Assembly: GCF_002154725.1 (NCBI RefSeq)
Contig: NZ_MTAW01000060.1
Span: forward strand, 1-56,204
Length of the DNA: 56,204 nt
Direction of reading: 5' to 3'
Source of the DNA: Nostoc sp. 106C
Lineage (GTDB): Bacteria; Cyanobacteriota; Cyanobacteriia; Cyanobacteriales; Nostocaceae
Shown here: one piece after another, positions 46,446 to 56,204 of the stretch
Layout: each line of letters starts with the position of its first letter
Position numbering within the stretch: position 1 is the first letter of the stretch
Translations under genes and position numbers: made by a program
Notes under the pieces: generated by a model
Databases searched by the model: none
The model's input: the letters and a program-made list of their open reading frames with translations, nothing else
What the model was told of the DNA's origin: nothing

Positions 46446-49340
46446 ATGCTAATACAGGGGCAAGTTTATATAATTAATGGCAACGAACCGATTCTTCTCG
46501 ATGACCCTTCTAGAGTTTGGGTTGTTCAGTCTGGTTCTATAGCTTTGTTTGCTGTCACAGTCAAAGATGGTGTTATCGAAGGAACTCGTCGTTATTTATG
46601 CAGTATTAATCAAGGGGAAGCTCTTTTTGGCACTTTTGTTACTCCTGGCAAGCAGCAGCGTCAAATTTTAGCAGTACCAATTGGAGAAACTGAGTTACTA
46701 AATATACATCAAGAATGCTGGCAAGAGTTAATAGCCAATGCAGATGTAAGGGCGATCACTTGGATACAAACTTGGCTGTTGCAACTCACTAGGAGCTTAT
46801 TCTCCCACCTAACTACACCAGCAATTCAGGTAAAAGCTAAGGCACAGGCGCGATTTTCTCTCATTGCTGGTCAGAATTTCCAACCAGAAACAGGTGCGAT
46901 TTGTTGGGTACAACTTCAGCAAGGAACAATGCGCTTTCTGGGGTTTAAAGAACTGACTTTGACCGCGGCTACTGCAACCATTCCTCTCACCGAAAAAATT
47001 TGGTTAGAAGCTGTGGAAGAGGTGCAAATCACCACCAAAACTACAAGCGCATTCCAAAATCCAGATATCCTGCTAGCTGGGTTGTCTGTTTTGCATACTC
47101 AAATTCTCCAATGCACTCACCTCTTGGATGAGCAGGAAGCTCAAGCAGAAATGACGCGATTGCGCGACCGCCAACGCCTCAATCGTCAAGTTACAGCCGA
47201 GGCTCTAGGAGAGTTAACATCCACTTTAAGTTCTCCAGACGAAAATTTTTTCTTAGAAGGTACGCCTTTGTTAGTTGCTGCTGGTGCAGTAAGCAGAGCT
47301 ATGGGTATAAAAATTTATCCTCCATCTCGCTCAGAAACCTTCAAGCAAGTCAAAGAACCATTAACAGCAATTGTCCGAGCTTCCCGCATCCGAATGCGGC
47401 AAGTGCTATTGCGAGATGATTGGTGGAAGAAGGATTCAGGCCCGTTAGTAGCCTATACCTATCAGGATAATCGACCAGTAGCGCTGCTACCGATATCTGC
47501 AAAGTACTATGAAATTTTTGATCCGGTTGCCCAAACCCGTTTAAAAGTAGATAAGCAGATAGCTCAAAGCTTGGCTCCTGTTGCGTATATGTTTTATCGC
47601 TCTTTACCCGATAAAGCATTACAAGCTATTGATATACTCCGGTTCATGCTCAAAGGACATGGACAAGATTTACTGCTAATTTTATTTGCTGGTGTTGCTG
47701 TGACACTACTGGGTATGGTTACACCCTACGCCACGGGAATTATTATCGATAACGCAATCCCAGATAGCGATCGCACCTTATTGTTGCAAATTGGCTTGGG
47801 ATTGTTGGTTGCGGCTTTCGGCACAGCTTTATTTCAACTAGCTCAAGGGTTTGCTCTGTTGCGGATGGAAATAGCTTCTGACGCTGCTACTCAAGCTGCT
47901 ATCTGGGATAGGCTGTTAAACTTGCCAGTATCCTTTTTCCGACAGTACGCTACAGGAGACTTGCTCTCACGCATCACATCAGTGAATGTAATCCGCCGCC
48001 GCCTCAGTGGTAGAACTCTGCTTAATCTCATTAGCAGTCTATTTACGGTATTTTACTTAGCCCTGTTATTCTATTACAACGTCAGATTAGCCTTGATTGC
48101 GGTTGCAGTTGCAGTAATTGCGATCGCTCTTACCACAGTCTCCGGTATGCTCATGTTATCCAAAGTACGTCCTCTGCTGGAAGTACGGGGAAAGATTTTT
48201 GGACAAACTGTGCAGCTTATCAATGGCATTTCTAAACTGCATATTGCTGGAGCAGAAGAACGGGCCTTTGCCTCTTGGAGTAAAAACTACACTCGACAAA
48301 TTAAGCTAGAACTTAGTACCCAGCGAGTCGAAGATGCTGTTGCACTTTTCAATGCAATCATGCCTCTACTGAGTTCTGGAATACTCTTCTGGTTGACTAT
48401 CAGACTGCTGGAAACCCCACAAACGGCAGGAGGTATAGAATTATCTCTTGGGACTTTCTTAGCTTTTAACACAGCCTTTCATAGCTTTATTAAAGGAACT
48501 ACCGAACTAAGTAATACAGTTACAGAGATTTTGCAAATTACTCCGCAGTGGCAACGTACTCAGCCAATTTTGTTGACTATACCAGAAGTGGATGTTAGTA
48601 AAGCCGATCCTGGTAAACTCGTTGGTAAAATTACTGTAGATCGTGTTACCTTTCGTTATCGTAGCGATGGGCCTCTAACGCTGGATGATGTAACTATCTC
48701 TGCGGAGCCAGGGGAGTTTGTTGCTATTGTTGGCGGCTCTGGTTGTGGTAAATCAACCTTATTTCGTTTATTACTAGGGTTTGAGACTCCGCAAGCAGGT
48801 AGTATTTACTATGATGGCCAAGACCTGTCTGGCTTAGATGTGGATGCAATACGCCGACAGTTAGGTGTTGTTTTGCAAAATGGTCAGATCAGTTCAGCTT
48901 CCATTTTCGATAATATTGCAGGCAGCGCTCAAATTACCTTAGATGAAGCTTGGGAGGCTGCCCGAATGTCGGGGCTAGCTGATGATATCACTGCCATGCC
49001 AATGCAAATGCATACTGTGGTGAGTGAAGGAGGTAGTAATCTTTCTGGAGGGCAACGACAACGCTTATTGATAGCTCGTGCTCTCGCATTAAAACCCCGC
49101 ATTTTGCTATTTGATGAGGCTACCAGTGCCCTCGATAACAGAACCCAAGCGATTGTTAGTGAAAGTTTGGACAAGTTAGAAGTTACCAGAATAGTCATTG
49201 CTCACCGACTTAGCACTATCCGCAACGCTCACCGTATCTATGTACTTCAAGCAGGTAAAGTTGTACAACAAGGAACTTTTCGAGAACTAGCTGCTGTTGA
49301 GGGATTATTTGCGCAGTTAATGGCTCGACAACTGGCTTAG
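46446..49340 (+). CDS. NHLM-type ABC exporter, second (no peptidase)
   Basis: A 964-residue ABC exporter of the second NHLM bacteriocin-system type. The N-terminal ~400 residues have no C39 peptidase: a CNB-like beta region (MLIQGQVYIINGNEPILLDDPSRVWVVQSGSIALFAV) leads into a linker. The transmembrane region spans about residues 405-690. The ATPase carries GGSGCGKST, LSGGQRQR and ILLFDEATSALD. It probably pairs with the C39 exporter as a heterodimer or acts as a second transporter; the two NHLM exporters usually occur side by side. It is separated from the C39 exporter by 372 bases that hold the MITE, and it has no strong ribosome binding site before its ATG. Confidence 0.92.
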   Translation: MLIQGQVYIINGNEPILLDDPSRVWVVQSGSIALFAVTVKDGVIEGTRRYLCSINQGEALFGTFVTPGKQQRQILAVPIGETELLNIHQECWQELIANADVRAITWIQTWLLQLTRSLFSHLTTPAIQVKAKAQARFSLIAGQNFQPETGAICWVQLQQGTMRFLGFKELTLTAATATIPLTEKIWLEAVEEVQITTKTTSAFQNPDILLAGLSVLHTQILQCTHLLDEQEAQAEMTRLRDRQRLNRQVTAEALGELTSTLSSPDENFFLEGTPLLVAAGAVSRAMGIKIYPPSRSETFKQVKEPLTAIVRASRIRMRQVLLRDDWWKKDSGPLVAYTYQDNRPVALLPISAKYYEIFDPVAQTRLKVDKQIAQSLAPVAYMFYRSLPDKALQAIDILRFMLKGHGQDLLLILFAGVAVTLLGMVTPYATGIIIDNAIPDSDRTLLLQIGLGLLVAAFGTALFQLAQGFALLRMEIASDAATQAAIWDRLLNLPVSFFRQYATGDLLSRITSVNVIRRRLSGRTLLNLISSLFTVFYLALLFYYNVRLALIAVAVAVIAIALTTVSGMLMLSKVRPLLEVRGKIFGQTVQLINGISKLHIAGAEERAFASWSKNYTRQIKLELSTQRVEDAVALFNAIMPLLSSGILFWLTIRLLETPQTAGGIELSLGTFLAFNTAFHSFIKGTTELSNTVTEILQITPQWQRTQPILLTIPEVDVSKADPGKLVGKITVDRVTFRYRSDGPLTLDDVTISAEPGEFVAIVGGSGCGKSTLFRLLLGFETPQAGSIYYDGQDLSGLDVDAIRRQLGVVLQNGQISSASIFDNIAGSAQITLDEAWEAARMSGLADDITAMPMQMHTVVSEGGSNLSGGQRQRLLIARALALKPRILLFDEATSALDNRTQAIVSESLDKLEVTRIVIAHRLSTIRNAHRIYVLQAGKVVQQGTFRELAAVEGLFAQLMARQLA

Positions 49341-49389
49341 TTTGTCGTGGGCAAGCAGAGGAAGCGATTTGTATCAATAATTTCGGGAA

Positions 49390-49716
49390 TTGGTATGAAT
49401 TTAAGGCTGAAATTTCTTCAAGCTCGATATCCAAATGCTGAAATTGAGCTTTGGAGCATGGACAAACATCGTCTTGGACTTCATCCGATTCTGCGTCGAG
49501 TTTGGGTACCATTCGGCTCTCAACCAATCGCCTCGGTTATACAAAGGTATAAATGGATGTGGTTGTATGGTTTTGTACATCCTGTTGGGAGGTGAAACCT
49601 ATTGGTGGATTCTGCCGTATGTAAACACAGAGATATTTAATCGTGTCTTGGCTGATTTTGCCAGGGAATATAGTCTTGGAAGTGACAAACGAATACTTTT
49701 ATACCAAATCAAATAA
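49390..49716 (+). pseudogene. IS630-type transposase fragment, frameshifted
   Basis: Two overlapping frames reconstruct part of an IS630-family DDE transposase. FLQARYPNAEIELWSMDKHRLGL ... WLYGFVHPVG in the first frame continues as GGETYWWILPYVNTEIFNRVLADFAREY in the second, with a one-base shift near 49588. The N-terminal domain and both terminal inverted repeats are missing. It is a dead remnant, 50 bases after the lanthipeptide exporter operon. Confidence 0.85.
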
Positions 49717-49748
49717 TGTTTGCGACACATCAATAATATTCTAGAGGT

Positions 49749-49763
49749 CACGGCAGTGCCGTG
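49749..49763 (+). repeat. Dispersed GC-rich hairpin repeat
   Basis: CACGGCAGTGCCGTG is a perfect self-complementary stem, followed by CCCCTAC. This short motif is a common dispersed sequence in cyanobacterial intergenic DNA. It lies between the IS630 fragment and the hybrid kinase. Confidence 0.6.
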
Positions 49764-49859
49764 CCCCTACAATCTGTCGCATTCTTTTTTCAAATATACA
49801 AGTAATGTGGAACGGGCACGAACTGAACTAGAGCAACGAGCGACAATTATTTAAAAGTT

Positions 49860-52800
49860 TTACTCAGTTAAATCGAGAATTTCATCAAAGCAGAAACTGC
49901 GGACTAATTTTGCTAATCTTTCTGCTAATTCAGTATGAGCTTGGGGAATTTGCTTAATTAGGTGATAAATTTGTTCGGCATCAACTTCTACTGCTGCTTG
50001 ATTAAGTTGTGCTATCCATTCAGAGGGCATAACTGTAATTGCAGAATGAAGATCTACGATAGAATATAGAACATTCTCTAGCTTGTTATCTGTGATATTT
50101 TCGCTGCTTTCTTCTGCACAGATATAGCGCACTTGTAAATATTCAGCTATCTTTTCAAAAATCACCTGTTCCCGGAATGGTTTGCGAATTAAGTCGTCGC
50201 AACCTGCGGCTAAAATACTGGCTTGTTGTTCTTCAAAAGCACTAGCTGTTAAAGCAATAATCACAGTGCGGGAAGTTCCATCTAAACTTCTCTCCTTGGC
50301 TCTAATTTCTTTAGTTGCGTCATAGCCGTTCATTACAGGCATCCGCATATCCATCCAAATTAAGTGAGGTTGCCATCTCTGCCACATAGCGATCGCTTCT
50401 TGCCCGTTACTAGCAGCCTCGATTTCAAAACCAACACTGCCCAGAAGTTGCACAATTAAATCACGGTTTTCTTTACGGTCATCTACTACGAGAATACGAT
50501 AAGTTGGTTGGTCTGCTGCTAGCTTGAGTACGCGTCCTTTACTCAACTTTGGTACAACTTTCAATGCTGCGGCTAAATTAACTTGGATGTCAAAGCTAAA
50601 AGTAGATCCTTGCCCGAGAGTACTGGTAAGGTAAATATCACCCCCCAGCAACCGCACAAACTGTCGGCTAATAGTTAAACCTAGCCCAGTACCCTCTTTG
50701 GTTTGGATACCGCTTGTTGTCTGGACAAAAGGCTGAAATAGGTTATCCATTTCTGCTGCTGCTATCCCCCGTCCAGTGTCTTCAACTTCAAAGATGATGA
50801 ATTGGGCATTGGGCATAGATTTGTAACTATTCTCCTTGTCCCCTTTGTATCCTCCTGCCAATTCCCTATCTCCCAACCTAGCCCGCAGCGTTATTCCCCC
50901 AGTATGGGTGAATTTAATGGCGTTACCCAAAAGATTAATCAAAACTTGGCGAAGTTTACCCTCATCTGTTTGTACATAACGCGGAAGATCGCAGGCAATG
51001 TCAAACTTGAGGTACAACTGCTTTGTCTGCGCCCGTACCTGAAACATTTCTTGTAATGTTTGCAACATCAGGTATAAATCGAAGTCCTCAGGATTGAAAA
51101 CAATTTGTCCAGCTTCAATTTTGGACATTTCGAGGACATCGTTAATTAGGTTAAGCAAGTGTTCTCCGCTACGATTAATGGTAGCCAAAGATTCACGCTG
51201 GTTTGAGTTGAGACTAGGATCTCGCTCCATCAATTGAGAAAAACCTAAGATGGCATTGAGGGGAGTGCGGAGTTCGTGACTCATGTTAGCCAAGAAAGCA
51301 CTTTTGGCACGGTTGGCAGTTTCGGCGGCTTCTTTTGCCACTCTCAAGGCTGCTTCTGCTTGATGTCTCGCCCGACCGATCGCAATGATTTCACCTACCA
51401 ATTTTAGGAGATTAATCTCCTGTTGATTCCAGTTTTTCGTATAGTGAATAGTATCTGCGGCAATAAACCCGACTACTTTACCAGAATGAATCATTGGTAC
51501 ACCCAATGCAGATTTAATTGACTGATTTTTAAAGAATTCTTTCTCAGGAGTATCGGGTGATAAATCGGCTATGCATGGCAAAATAGAATTTTGCCCTACA
51601 AGTATTGGTGCAAGTAGAGGGAACATTTCTAGGTTGCCCCTTCTGGCATTACCGATTAATGGTTGAATATTAGTAGCACGCCATTCATTGACTATATAAA
51701 CTTCCTTTGACTCATCAGATAACTCAAAAATCGAGCAGCGTTCAGCATTAATGAATTGAGCGCTCGCCTGAAGTGTAAAATTAATTGCTGTGTCTACATC
51801 TTGGTCGATGAATTGACGGGAAATACTACTGAGTATACTTTCTAGTTGAGCGCGACGTTGTAGAGCTTCCTCTGCTTGCTTGCGATCGCTTATATCGGTA
51901 AAGACAGAATCTAAATATGATTCTTCGGCGTTGAGGCGGAGTGACAATAATACCCAAACCACAGAACCATCGCAGCGCCTTAATGCTACTTCAAAATTAC
52001 GCACATCGCCATAGGCTTCTAACTCTGCTACCATCCGCTTGCGATCGTTGGGATTGACATACAATTCAGTTGTGAAATATCTGCCAATCAAGTCAGCAGC
52101 AGCAGCAAAACCTAAAATATCAGCACCGCGTTGATTTGCATCCACAATCAAGCCATCTTGTTGACGGGTGCGGAAAATCCCTACTTGGGAATTTTCAAAG
52201 ATGTTGCGGTATTTCATTTCACTACGACGCAAGGCTTCTTCTGCTTGCTTGCGTTCTGTAATGTCGCGTCCCACACCTGCGATCGCAATTTCACCGTCAG
52301 GAGTGTTAATGGTGGAAGTGTTAAAGCTGAACCATCGCCAGCTATTGTTTTTGTGTCTTAATCGCACCTCAATGCCTGTCTGCTTCTCTCCAGCTATAGC
52401 TTTTTGTATACCTGCGGCGCTAATTGCTAAATCTTCAGGATAAGTAAATTCGACTACAGAATGTCCCTCGATTTCTGGCAGGCTGTAGCCCATAATTGGA
52501 GTCACATTAGGCGAGTGGTAAGTAAAAATTCCCTCTGGGGAAATGGTAAAAATTAAGTCATTGGCATTCTCTACAATAGTGCGGAATTTTATCTCACTCT
52601 CTTGCAAGGCTGCTTGGGCGCGTTTGCGTTCTGTGGCATCAGTGCCGACTGAAAGAATTTCGATTAAGTTGCCTTGCTCGTCTAAAATAGGTTTATTTGC
52701 CCAAACTATCCAGACGCGATCGCCATTTTTGCACAAGTTCTCATTTTCGTTGAAAAGATAATTTTCTGGGTACTGGCAAATATCAACCATTAACCTCTGT

Positions 52801-54575
52801 AAGTCGCGTCCAGAAGTTTCAGTTTCGGGGACAATTGTACCGACAACATTGCGTCCTGTAATCTCTTGGGCATCAAAGCCAAAAAGCTTTTGACCGTAGT
52901 CATTTAAATATATGATGTCACCGTTACTGTCCCAACGCAGAATAATGCAGTTGGCTGTTTGTACCAAATCCCGATACTGTACTTCGCTTTGTCGCAAAGC
53001 TTTCTCAGTACGTTTGCGATCGCTAATATCCCGCACTATTGCCAAGACGTGTCGTTTGCCATTGTAAATGCAAGTCGTTCCTTTAACTTCCACATCTATG
53101 AAAGTGCCATCTTTGCAGATATCAACAGCTTGTCCATAAAATTGCTCTCCGGCTTTTGTTTTGTCCAGAAACTCATGGAAAACCGGATGTGAATTTGGGT
53201 GAATGTAAACTGATGGATGCAAAGTAATAAATTCTTCGTAAGTATAACCATGCATCTGGCAAGCAGCAGGATTGACTTCGGCAACTGTTTCGGTTTCTAT
53301 TTCGGTAATAAATAGTCCATCATTGATCGCTTCAAAAATACTGCGATATTGCAACTCACTTTGTCGCAGTGCTGCTTCTGCTTTTTGGCGTTGGGTGACA
53401 TCGCGGAAACTCCATACTCTACCAATAATCTGGTCTTTGATGCGTTGTGGACAGGAGTATCTCTCAAAGACTCTACCATCTTGCAATTCTAAAAAGTCGT
53501 AACTATCTAGTTCTGGCTGAGCGTATAATTCTCGAACTCGCTGCAAAAATCCCTCAGGATCTTTTAACTGATTTGCTAAATACGCCAACCGCTTAGGATG
53601 ATCTGGTTCTGACAAAAGTTCTGCTGGAATTGACCACATTTCTAAGAACTTTTGGTTGTAACTGGTGATATTTCCCCAGCTATCGATTGCTAAAATACCG
53701 TCTTGAATTGATTCTAAGATAGCGCTTAACAGCGACAAAGAATTTTCCAGAGCTAGCTGGGCTTGTTGGCGTTGCGCAGTTTGCCGATAAGTATCGCTAA
53801 CATCACGCCCTAAAACAACCAGCGCCTTGCGTCTACCATCCTGGTGGAATACAGGCACTTTAATCATATCTATAATGCTGACAGTACCATCAGGGCGAGG
53901 TACAACTTCTTCTACCCGATGAACAGACCCTTGCTGCCAAGCTTGTTCATCTGTATTGTGACAATTGAGCAAAGTATCGTGATAAAAATCACTAAATTGC
54001 GCCAGTTCTGAGTCGGTTTTTCCTTTAAAATCAACGCCTTGGATTTCTAAAAATTCCAGGTTAGCTTGGTTTGACTCCAACCATTTTCCTTCGCTGTCCT
54101 TTAAACAGATAATATCCGGTGTAGCATTAATCAATGTCCGCAACCGTTCCTCACTCGCTTGCAAAGATTGTTGAGCTTGTTGCGCCAGCGTAATATCTTG
54201 AATTACTAGTACGGCACAATCATTCTCAGTTAGTCCCGCACGACTACCAGAGATTTGCAGCACTAAAGAACGCTTACCTTGATGAAACTCGTACTCTGTA
54301 GTTTCGTACTCTCCATTTTGGATCAGAACATTAGGGTAGTAATTTAAAGCTACGGGTTTTCCTAATTGTAATAATGGCAGTAACTCACTTAACTGCCAGC
54401 CTGCGATCGCACTTTGGGGTCGGTTCACTAGACACTCAAAACTGGAATTGCACCATTGAACACGTCGGTCTTCCCCAACCCAAACTACAGCATCAGCGAT
54501 CGCACTTAGCGTTACTTCCATTTTGGTAAGGGTAGCTTGCAATTGCTTAACCTGCTCTAGCTGTTTAGCGCTCAT
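49860..54575 (-). CDS. Hybrid sensor histidine kinase with seven PAS domains
   Basis: A cytoplasmic hybrid kinase of about 1571 residues. Seven PAS domains follow one another from the N terminus; they begin near ALSAIADAVVWVGEDRRVQW, LRTLINATPDIICLKDSEG, ILESIQDGILAIDSWG, YRSIFEAINDGLFITEIE, YRDLVQTANCIILRW, FRTIVENANDLIFTISPEG and YRNIFENSQVGIFRTRQQDG. Then come a GAF domain (INAERCSIFEL), HisKA (phosphoacceptor His in MSHELRTPLN), HATPase (NAIKFTHTGG, DTGRGIAA, GTGLGLTI) and a receiver domain (DMRMPVMNGYDATKEI). The open frame extends to a TTG at 54695, but the ATG at 54575 has an AAGGA site and is preferred. It has no membrane helix. Its partner and ligand are unknown. Confidence 0.93.
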   Translation of the reverse strand: MSAKQLEQVKQLQATLTKMEVTLSAIADAVVWVGEDRRVQWCNSSFECLVNRPQSAIAGWQLSELLPLLQLGKPVALNYYPNVLIQNGEYETTEYEFHQGKRSLVLQISGSRAGLTENDCAVLVIQDITLAQQAQQSLQASEERLRTLINATPDIICLKDSEGKWLESNQANLEFLEIQGVDFKGKTDSELAQFSDFYHDTLLNCHNTDEQAWQQGSVHRVEEVVPRPDGTVSIIDMIKVPVFHQDGRRKALVVLGRDVSDTYRQTAQRQQAQLALENSLSLLSAILESIQDGILAIDSWGNITSYNQKFLEMWSIPAELLSEPDHPKRLAYLANQLKDPEGFLQRVRELYAQPELDSYDFLELQDGRVFERYSCPQRIKDQIIGRVWSFRDVTQRQKAEAALRQSELQYRSIFEAINDGLFITEIETETVAEVNPAACQMHGYTYEEFITLHPSVYIHPNSHPVFHEFLDKTKAGEQFYGQAVDICKDGTFIDVEVKGTTCIYNGKRHVLAIVRDISDRKRTEKALRQSEVQYRDLVQTANCIILRWDSNGDIIYLNDYGQKLFGFDAQEITGRNVVGTIVPETETSGRDLQRLMVDICQYPENYLFNENENLCKNGDRVWIVWANKPILDEQGNLIEILSVGTDATERKRAQAALQESEIKFRTIVENANDLIFTISPEGIFTYHSPNVTPIMGYSLPEIEGHSVVEFTYPEDLAISAAGIQKAIAGEKQTGIEVRLRHKNNSWRWFSFNTSTINTPDGEIAIAGVGRDITERKQAEEALRRSEMKYRNIFENSQVGIFRTRQQDGLIVDANQRGADILGFAAAADLIGRYFTTELYVNPNDRKRMVAELEAYGDVRNFEVALRRCDGSVVWVLLSLRLNAEESYLDSVFTDISDRKQAEEALQRRAQLESILSSISRQFIDQDVDTAINFTLQASAQFINAERCSIFELSDESKEVYIVNEWRATNIQPLIGNARRGNLEMFPLLAPILVGQNSILPCIADLSPDTPEKEFFKNQSIKSALGVPMIHSGKVVGFIAADTIHYTKNWNQQEINLLKLVGEIIAIGRARHQAEAALRVAKEAAETANRAKSAFLANMSHELRTPLNAILGFSQLMERDPSLNSNQRESLATINRSGEHLLNLINDVLEMSKIEAGQIVFNPEDFDLYLMLQTLQEMFQVRAQTKQLYLKFDIACDLPRYVQTDEGKLRQVLINLLGNAIKFTHTGGITLRARLGDRELAGGYKGDKENSYKSMPNAQFIIFEVEDTGRGIAAAEMDNLFQPFVQTTSGIQTKEGTGLGLTISRQFVRLLGGDIYLTSTLGQGSTFSFDIQVNLAAALKVVPKLSKGRVLKLAADQPTYRILVVDDRKENRDLIVQLLGSVGFEIEAASNGQEAIAMWQRWQPHLIWMDMRMPVMNGYDATKEIRAKERSLDGTSRTVIIALTASAFEEQQASILAAGCDDLIRKPFREQVIFEKIAEYLQVRYICAEESSENITDNKLENVLYSIVDLHSAITVMPSEWIAQLNQAAVEVDAEQIYHLIKQIPQAHTELAERLAKLVRSFCFDEILDLTE

Positions 54576-54710
54576 CAGCGATTCCTTATTGGCTTTGGGT
54601 ATGGATATAGCAGCTTGGTATAGAGATTGTATCGTTAATCTTTTGCTGAGATATTTAACGACAGCAAAATTACATATTGGCTTTAAATCTCCCAAAGACA
54701 GTTCAAATCA

Positions 54711-54775
54711 TCATTGCGATCTTTGGAAAGCAATCTCAAAAACCTAGCGATTGCGTCGTTTCACTCGCAATGACA
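54711..54775 (+). repeat. Imperfect palindromic dispersed repeat
   Basis: TCATTGCGATC at the left pairs with the CTCGCAATGACA end at the right, forming an imperfect hairpin of the same type as 19304-19387. It lies between the hydrolase gene and the hybrid kinase gene, both on the minus strand. Confidence 0.65.
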
Positions 54776-54833
54776 TATTAAATATAACTTGTGCTATTTA
54801 GGAGGCAATGCCTACATTGCCTCATCCGTAGAC

Positions 54834-55667
54834 TTAGACACCATGCTGCTTAAACCAAGTTTGGAGGCGTTTCCAACCATCATCAGCTTCTTTTTCGCGG
54901 TAAGAGGGGCGATAATCAGCAAAAAAGGCATGGGGTGCATTGGGATAAACGATAATTTCAGATTTGCTGCTGCTAGACTTTAAGCGATCGCGCATTTGCT
55001 CTACTGTATCTAGGGTAATACCTGTATCCTTACCGCCGTAGAGTCCAAGAACAGGAACTTTCAACGTCGAGGCAATATCTACTGGATGTTTGGGTGTGAG
55101 TTCTGTTGCATCACCCACCAGTCGTCCATACCACGCTACACCTGCTTTCACTTTGGGATTGTGTGCTGCATACAACCAAGTAATTCGACCACCCCAGCAG
55201 AAACCTGTAATCCCCAACCTATTGACATTTCCCTTACCAGAATTGACAGCCCAAGCCACAGTTGCATCAAGGTCAGATAGTACCTGAGCATCTGGTACTT
55301 TTGCAACAACTGGGCGAATTTCATTAACACTGCTTAATTTGGAGACATCACCCTGGCGGATAAATAATTCTGGCGCGATCGCTAAATATCCCAATTTGGC
55401 AAAGCGACGGGCGACATCCTGAATATGCTCGTGGACACCAAAGATTTCGTGGATCACCAGCACAATCGGGAAATTCTTACCAGTTGCAGGCTGCGCTCTA
55501 TAAGCGGGAATTTCACCATCTTGGACGGGAATTTTCACCTCACCTGCGACCAATCCTTTAGTATCGGTGGTGATGACTTTCGCACTAACAGGCTGCACTG
55601 CTAGAGCAAAACCTGTTGCAAGGGTAGCAGTTGCGATAAAGTTGCGGCGTGTTATCTCTTTCATCAT
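54834..55667 (-). CDS. Dienelactone hydrolase family protein, Tat-exported
   Basis: A 277-residue alpha/beta-hydrolase of the dienelactone hydrolase family. The N terminus has a twin-arginine signal ([23 protein letters not shown]), so it folds before export to the periplasm. The catalytic triad is Cys157 in GFCWGG, Asp214 in GGKDTG and His246 in NAPHAFF; Glu74 (VIHEIFG) is the usual helper residue. The family hydrolyses dienelactones and related esters, but in cyanobacteria the natural substrate is not known. It is followed on its strand by a palindromic repeat and then the hybrid kinase gene, with no evidence of an operon. Confidence 0.9.
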   Translation of the reverse strand: MMKEITRRNFIATATLATGFALAVQPVSAKVITTDTKGLVAGEVKIPVQDGEIPAYRAQPATGKNFPIVLVIHEIFGVHEHIQDVARRFAKLGYLAIAPELFIRQGDVSKLSSVNEIRPVVAKVPDAQVLSDLDATVAWAVNSGKGNVNRLGITGFCWGGRITWLYAAHNPKVKAGVAWYGRLVGDATELTPKHPVDIASTLKVPVLGLYGGKDTGITLDTVEQMRDRLKSSSSKSEIIVYPNAPHAFFADYRPSYREKEADDGWKRLQTWFKQHGV

Positions 55668-56166
55668 CTTTATGCCTTGAGCTATCCAGGTTTAATCTTA
55701 TTTTTTCAGAGTATCGTCAACACAAGAAGGTAACAGACAAGAGGATTTCCTCCGCTAGAGTACCTAATTTGAGAGCAATATTCTCCCACTTTTAAGCACG
55801 CTTCTTGTTCTGATCGGGCAAAAAGCCACCTATATAATTGTCTCCTGTTGCCCCTTGCCTGTTCCCTTGTTAACTTCAGTCAGCAATAGACAGTTCAAAT
55901 CATTAAATAACACAAATAATAAGTTTATTCAGTAAACCTAATAATTAATACTACAAAATTTTAGCTAGTCGTACATTCTATTTTCTGTGATAAATTTGCT
56001 CAGATTCCACTTAAATACAGATGAGAAGCTATAAGTTAAACTTATCAAATAGTTAAGTAAACTTTACGCAAAACTTCTTTACAATCCGTTACAAAATCTC
56101 TATGATGAAAAACATCATAAGTAATTATTCCTGCGTACATCAATCACGCATCGCAATCATAAAACC
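55668..56166. other. Upstream region of psbA
   Basis: About 500 AT-rich bases between the divergent hydrolase and psbA genes. It contains the psbA promoter and leader. TTTACG and TTTACA-like boxes at 56063-56082 are candidate promoter elements but cannot be assigned with confidence. The hairpin at 56101-56119 is listed separately. Confidence 0.4.
56101..56119 (+). promoter_or_regulatory. Hairpin in the psbA leader
   Basis: TATGATG and CATCATA form a perfect 7-bp stem with an AAAAA loop, 47 bases before the psbA start codon. If transcribed, it would lie in the 5' untranslated region. It may affect mRNA stability or translation, as seen for some psbA leaders; here this is inference. Confidence 0.45.
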
Positions 56167-56204
56167 ATGACAGCAACTCTACAACAGCGCGCCAGCGCCA
56201 ACGT
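56167..56204 (+). CDS. psbA: Photosystem II D1 protein, start only
   Basis: Only the first 13 residues are in the window: MTATLQQRASANV. This is the characteristic N terminus of the photosystem II reaction-centre protein D1. The gene continues beyond the right edge. Cyanobacteria usually have several psbA copies, and which isoform this is cannot be judged from 13 residues. Confidence 0.85.
   Translation, partial: MTATLQQRASAN

Noticed and set aside
49347-49595. A separate 82-residue gene
   Set aside because: Its sequence continues in the next frame as an IS630-type transposase, so it is a fragment of a broken gene.
54576-54695. Extension of the hybrid kinase to a TTG at 54695
   Set aside because: The extra 40 residues have no domain, and the ATG at 54575 has an AAGGA site, so the shorter form is preferred.

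Overview
The window looks like chromosome of a filamentous, Nostoc-like cyanobacterium. The evidence is the first 13 codons of psbA (photosystem II D1) at the right edge, many GCGATCGC (HIP1) sites, heptamer short tandem repeats, and families that are common in Nostocales: DUF928, DUF1822, CHAT, FHA-type exoproteins, and a hybrid kinase with seven PAS domains. No rRNA, tRNA or CRISPR array was seen.

Left part (1-10500, mostly minus strand): a small hypothetical gene, a decayed Uma2-type nuclease pseudogene, a large SNF2-family helicase, and a tight three-gene set made of a sigma-70-like factor, a DUF1822 protein and a CHAT-CHASE2 membrane protein with a caspase-like His/Cys dyad.

Surface-protein island (11500-27860): three FHA-domain exoproteins with a nearly identical C-terminal tail, two related RTX calcium-binding proteins, a DUF928 protein, and a secreted TPR-CHAT protein. 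I infer that this island works with the sigma/DUF1822/CHAT-CHASE2 set, as an extracellular adhesin programme supervised by caspase-like proteins. No TpsB-type outer-membrane secretion partner lies in the window.

Lanthipeptide island (28439-49340, all plus strand): Cache-HAMP receptor without a kinase, APC-like multidomain membrane protein, MinD-like ATPase, HExxH protein, protein with two degenerate cyclic-nucleotide-binding domains, REC-AraC regulator, Nif11-leader precursor with a five-Cys core, ProcM-like CCG-type LanM, an unknown helical protein, HlyD adaptor, C39-peptidase ABC exporter and a second NHLM-type ABC exporter. The second half is a recognisable NHLM-type lanthipeptide pathway. 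The first six genes are unusual company for it and are the best candidate for an undescribed signalling or maturation module.

Mobile DNA: two copies of one ~195-bp MITE (18-bp terminal inverted repeats, 10-bp target duplications, three differences between copies) lie in opposite orientations at 10687 and 46124. The second copy sits between the two exporter genes. A frameshifted IS630-type transposase fragment follows the lanthipeptide operon.

Right part (49860-56204): a giant hybrid histidine kinase, a Tat-exported dienelactone hydrolase-like protein, and the start of psbA.
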